Assembly: GCA_900553015.1 (NCBI GenBank) | Contig: USBY01000030.1 | Span: 1 to 16,292, forward strand | Reading direction: 5' to 3' | DNA: 16,292 bases | From: an uncultured Clostridium sp. | GTDB taxonomy: Bacteria; Bacillota; Clostridia; TANB77; CAG-508 | Part shown: positions 16,179 to 16,292 of the stretch, one piece after another | Layout: every line of letters begins with the position of its first letter | Numbering within the stretch: position 1 is the first letter of the stretch | Notes under the pieces: model-generated | Seen by the model: the letters and a program-made list of their open reading frames with translations, nothing else | Told to the model about the DNA's origin: nothing | Databases searched by the model: none | Position numbers and translations under genes: made by a program

Positions 16179-16231
16179 AAAGTTAATTTTGAATATTTCT
16201 AAGGTATGAATTTGTTCGAAAGATTAACTTT
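16179..16231 (+). promoter_or_regulatory. Leader hairpin in the 5' region of the last transcript
   Basis: Bases 16179-16190 (AAAGTTAATTTT) pair over 12 bp, one G-T included, with 16220-16231 (AAGATTAACTTT). The 29-nt loop contains the ATG at 16206. The stem ends directly before the ATG at 16233, so folding could affect translation start. Confidence 0.4.
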
Positions 16232-16292
16232 AATGAGAAAAAGAAAAGCGAGGGCAAAGAAAATGCAAAAAATAGCAAACCGTGTAAGCCTT
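16206..16292 (+). CDS. Possible start of a gene running off the right edge
   Basis: From ATG 16206 the frame stays open for 29 codons to the window end; a second in-frame ATG is at 16233. The visible peptide (MNLFERLTLMRKRKARAKK, then MQKIANRVSL) is strongly basic and shows no family signature. ATG 16206 has AAGG only one base upstream, and ATG 16233 has no good ribosome binding site. A short frame from AUA 16174 ends in TGA 16207-16209, overlapping the ATG at 16206. The gene call therefore depends on sequence outside the window. Confidence 0.35.
   Translation, partial: MNLFERLTLMRKRKARAKKMQKIANRVSL

Overview
The window is very AT-rich and lysine/isoleucine/asparagine-rich in coding capacity, with strong AGGAGG-type ribosome binding sites, A/T-ending codons, UGG as the tryptophan codon wherever I checked, and rho-independent terminators. 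This points to a low-GC Firmicute (Clostridia-like, probably a gut or host-associated lineage); I cannot name a species. All convincing genes lie on the + strand.

Layout: (1) 1-548 is the 3' end of a surface protein with a DUF11-like repeat and a C-terminal membrane anchor, closed by a terminator at 564-603. (2) 852-14629 looks like one operon of ten genes. It opens with two type II (N-terminally anchored) extracytoplasmic proteins: a giant of 1816 residues with many Fn3-like repeats, and a shorter relative. It continues with a complete-looking F1-ATPase-like module in the order c, b-delta-like stalk, alpha, gamma, beta, epsilon. It ends with a five-helix membrane protein and a third type II membrane protein with a long Lys/Glu/Ala-rich cytoplasmic arm. 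A terminator closes the unit at 14635-14667, followed by four 21-bp tandem repeats. (3) 14752-15183 is an AT-rich gap. (4) 15184-16041 is an Rpn-family (PD-(D/E)XK) nuclease/transposase-like gene with its own terminator. (5) 16124-16292 holds a promoter, a leader hairpin and perhaps the start of another gene.

The central observation is that this is probably not a normal ATP synthase. The alpha and beta subunits keep their nucleotide-binding and catalytic residues, and beta keeps an exact DELSEED motif, so ATP hydrolysis and gamma rotation are plausible. However, the c-ring subunit has no carboxylate in its second helix, where every ion-translocating c subunit carries Glu or Asp; by register the position is Ala60. 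No recognisable subunit a is present. Epsilon has lost its C-terminal helices and alpha its C-terminal end. Three membrane proteins of the operon share a related ectodomain just outside the membrane, and one of them extends into a long Fn3-type fibre.

My inference is an ATP-driven, non-ion-pumping F1-type motor whose c-ring works as a membrane rotor or transmission linked to extracytoplasmic proteins. This is analogous to, but different in composition from, the F1-like ATPases of mycoplasmas (gliding-associated Type 2 and MIB-MIP-linked Type 3). The function (motility, adhesin movement, protein handling or envelope work) cannot be decided from sequence alone.
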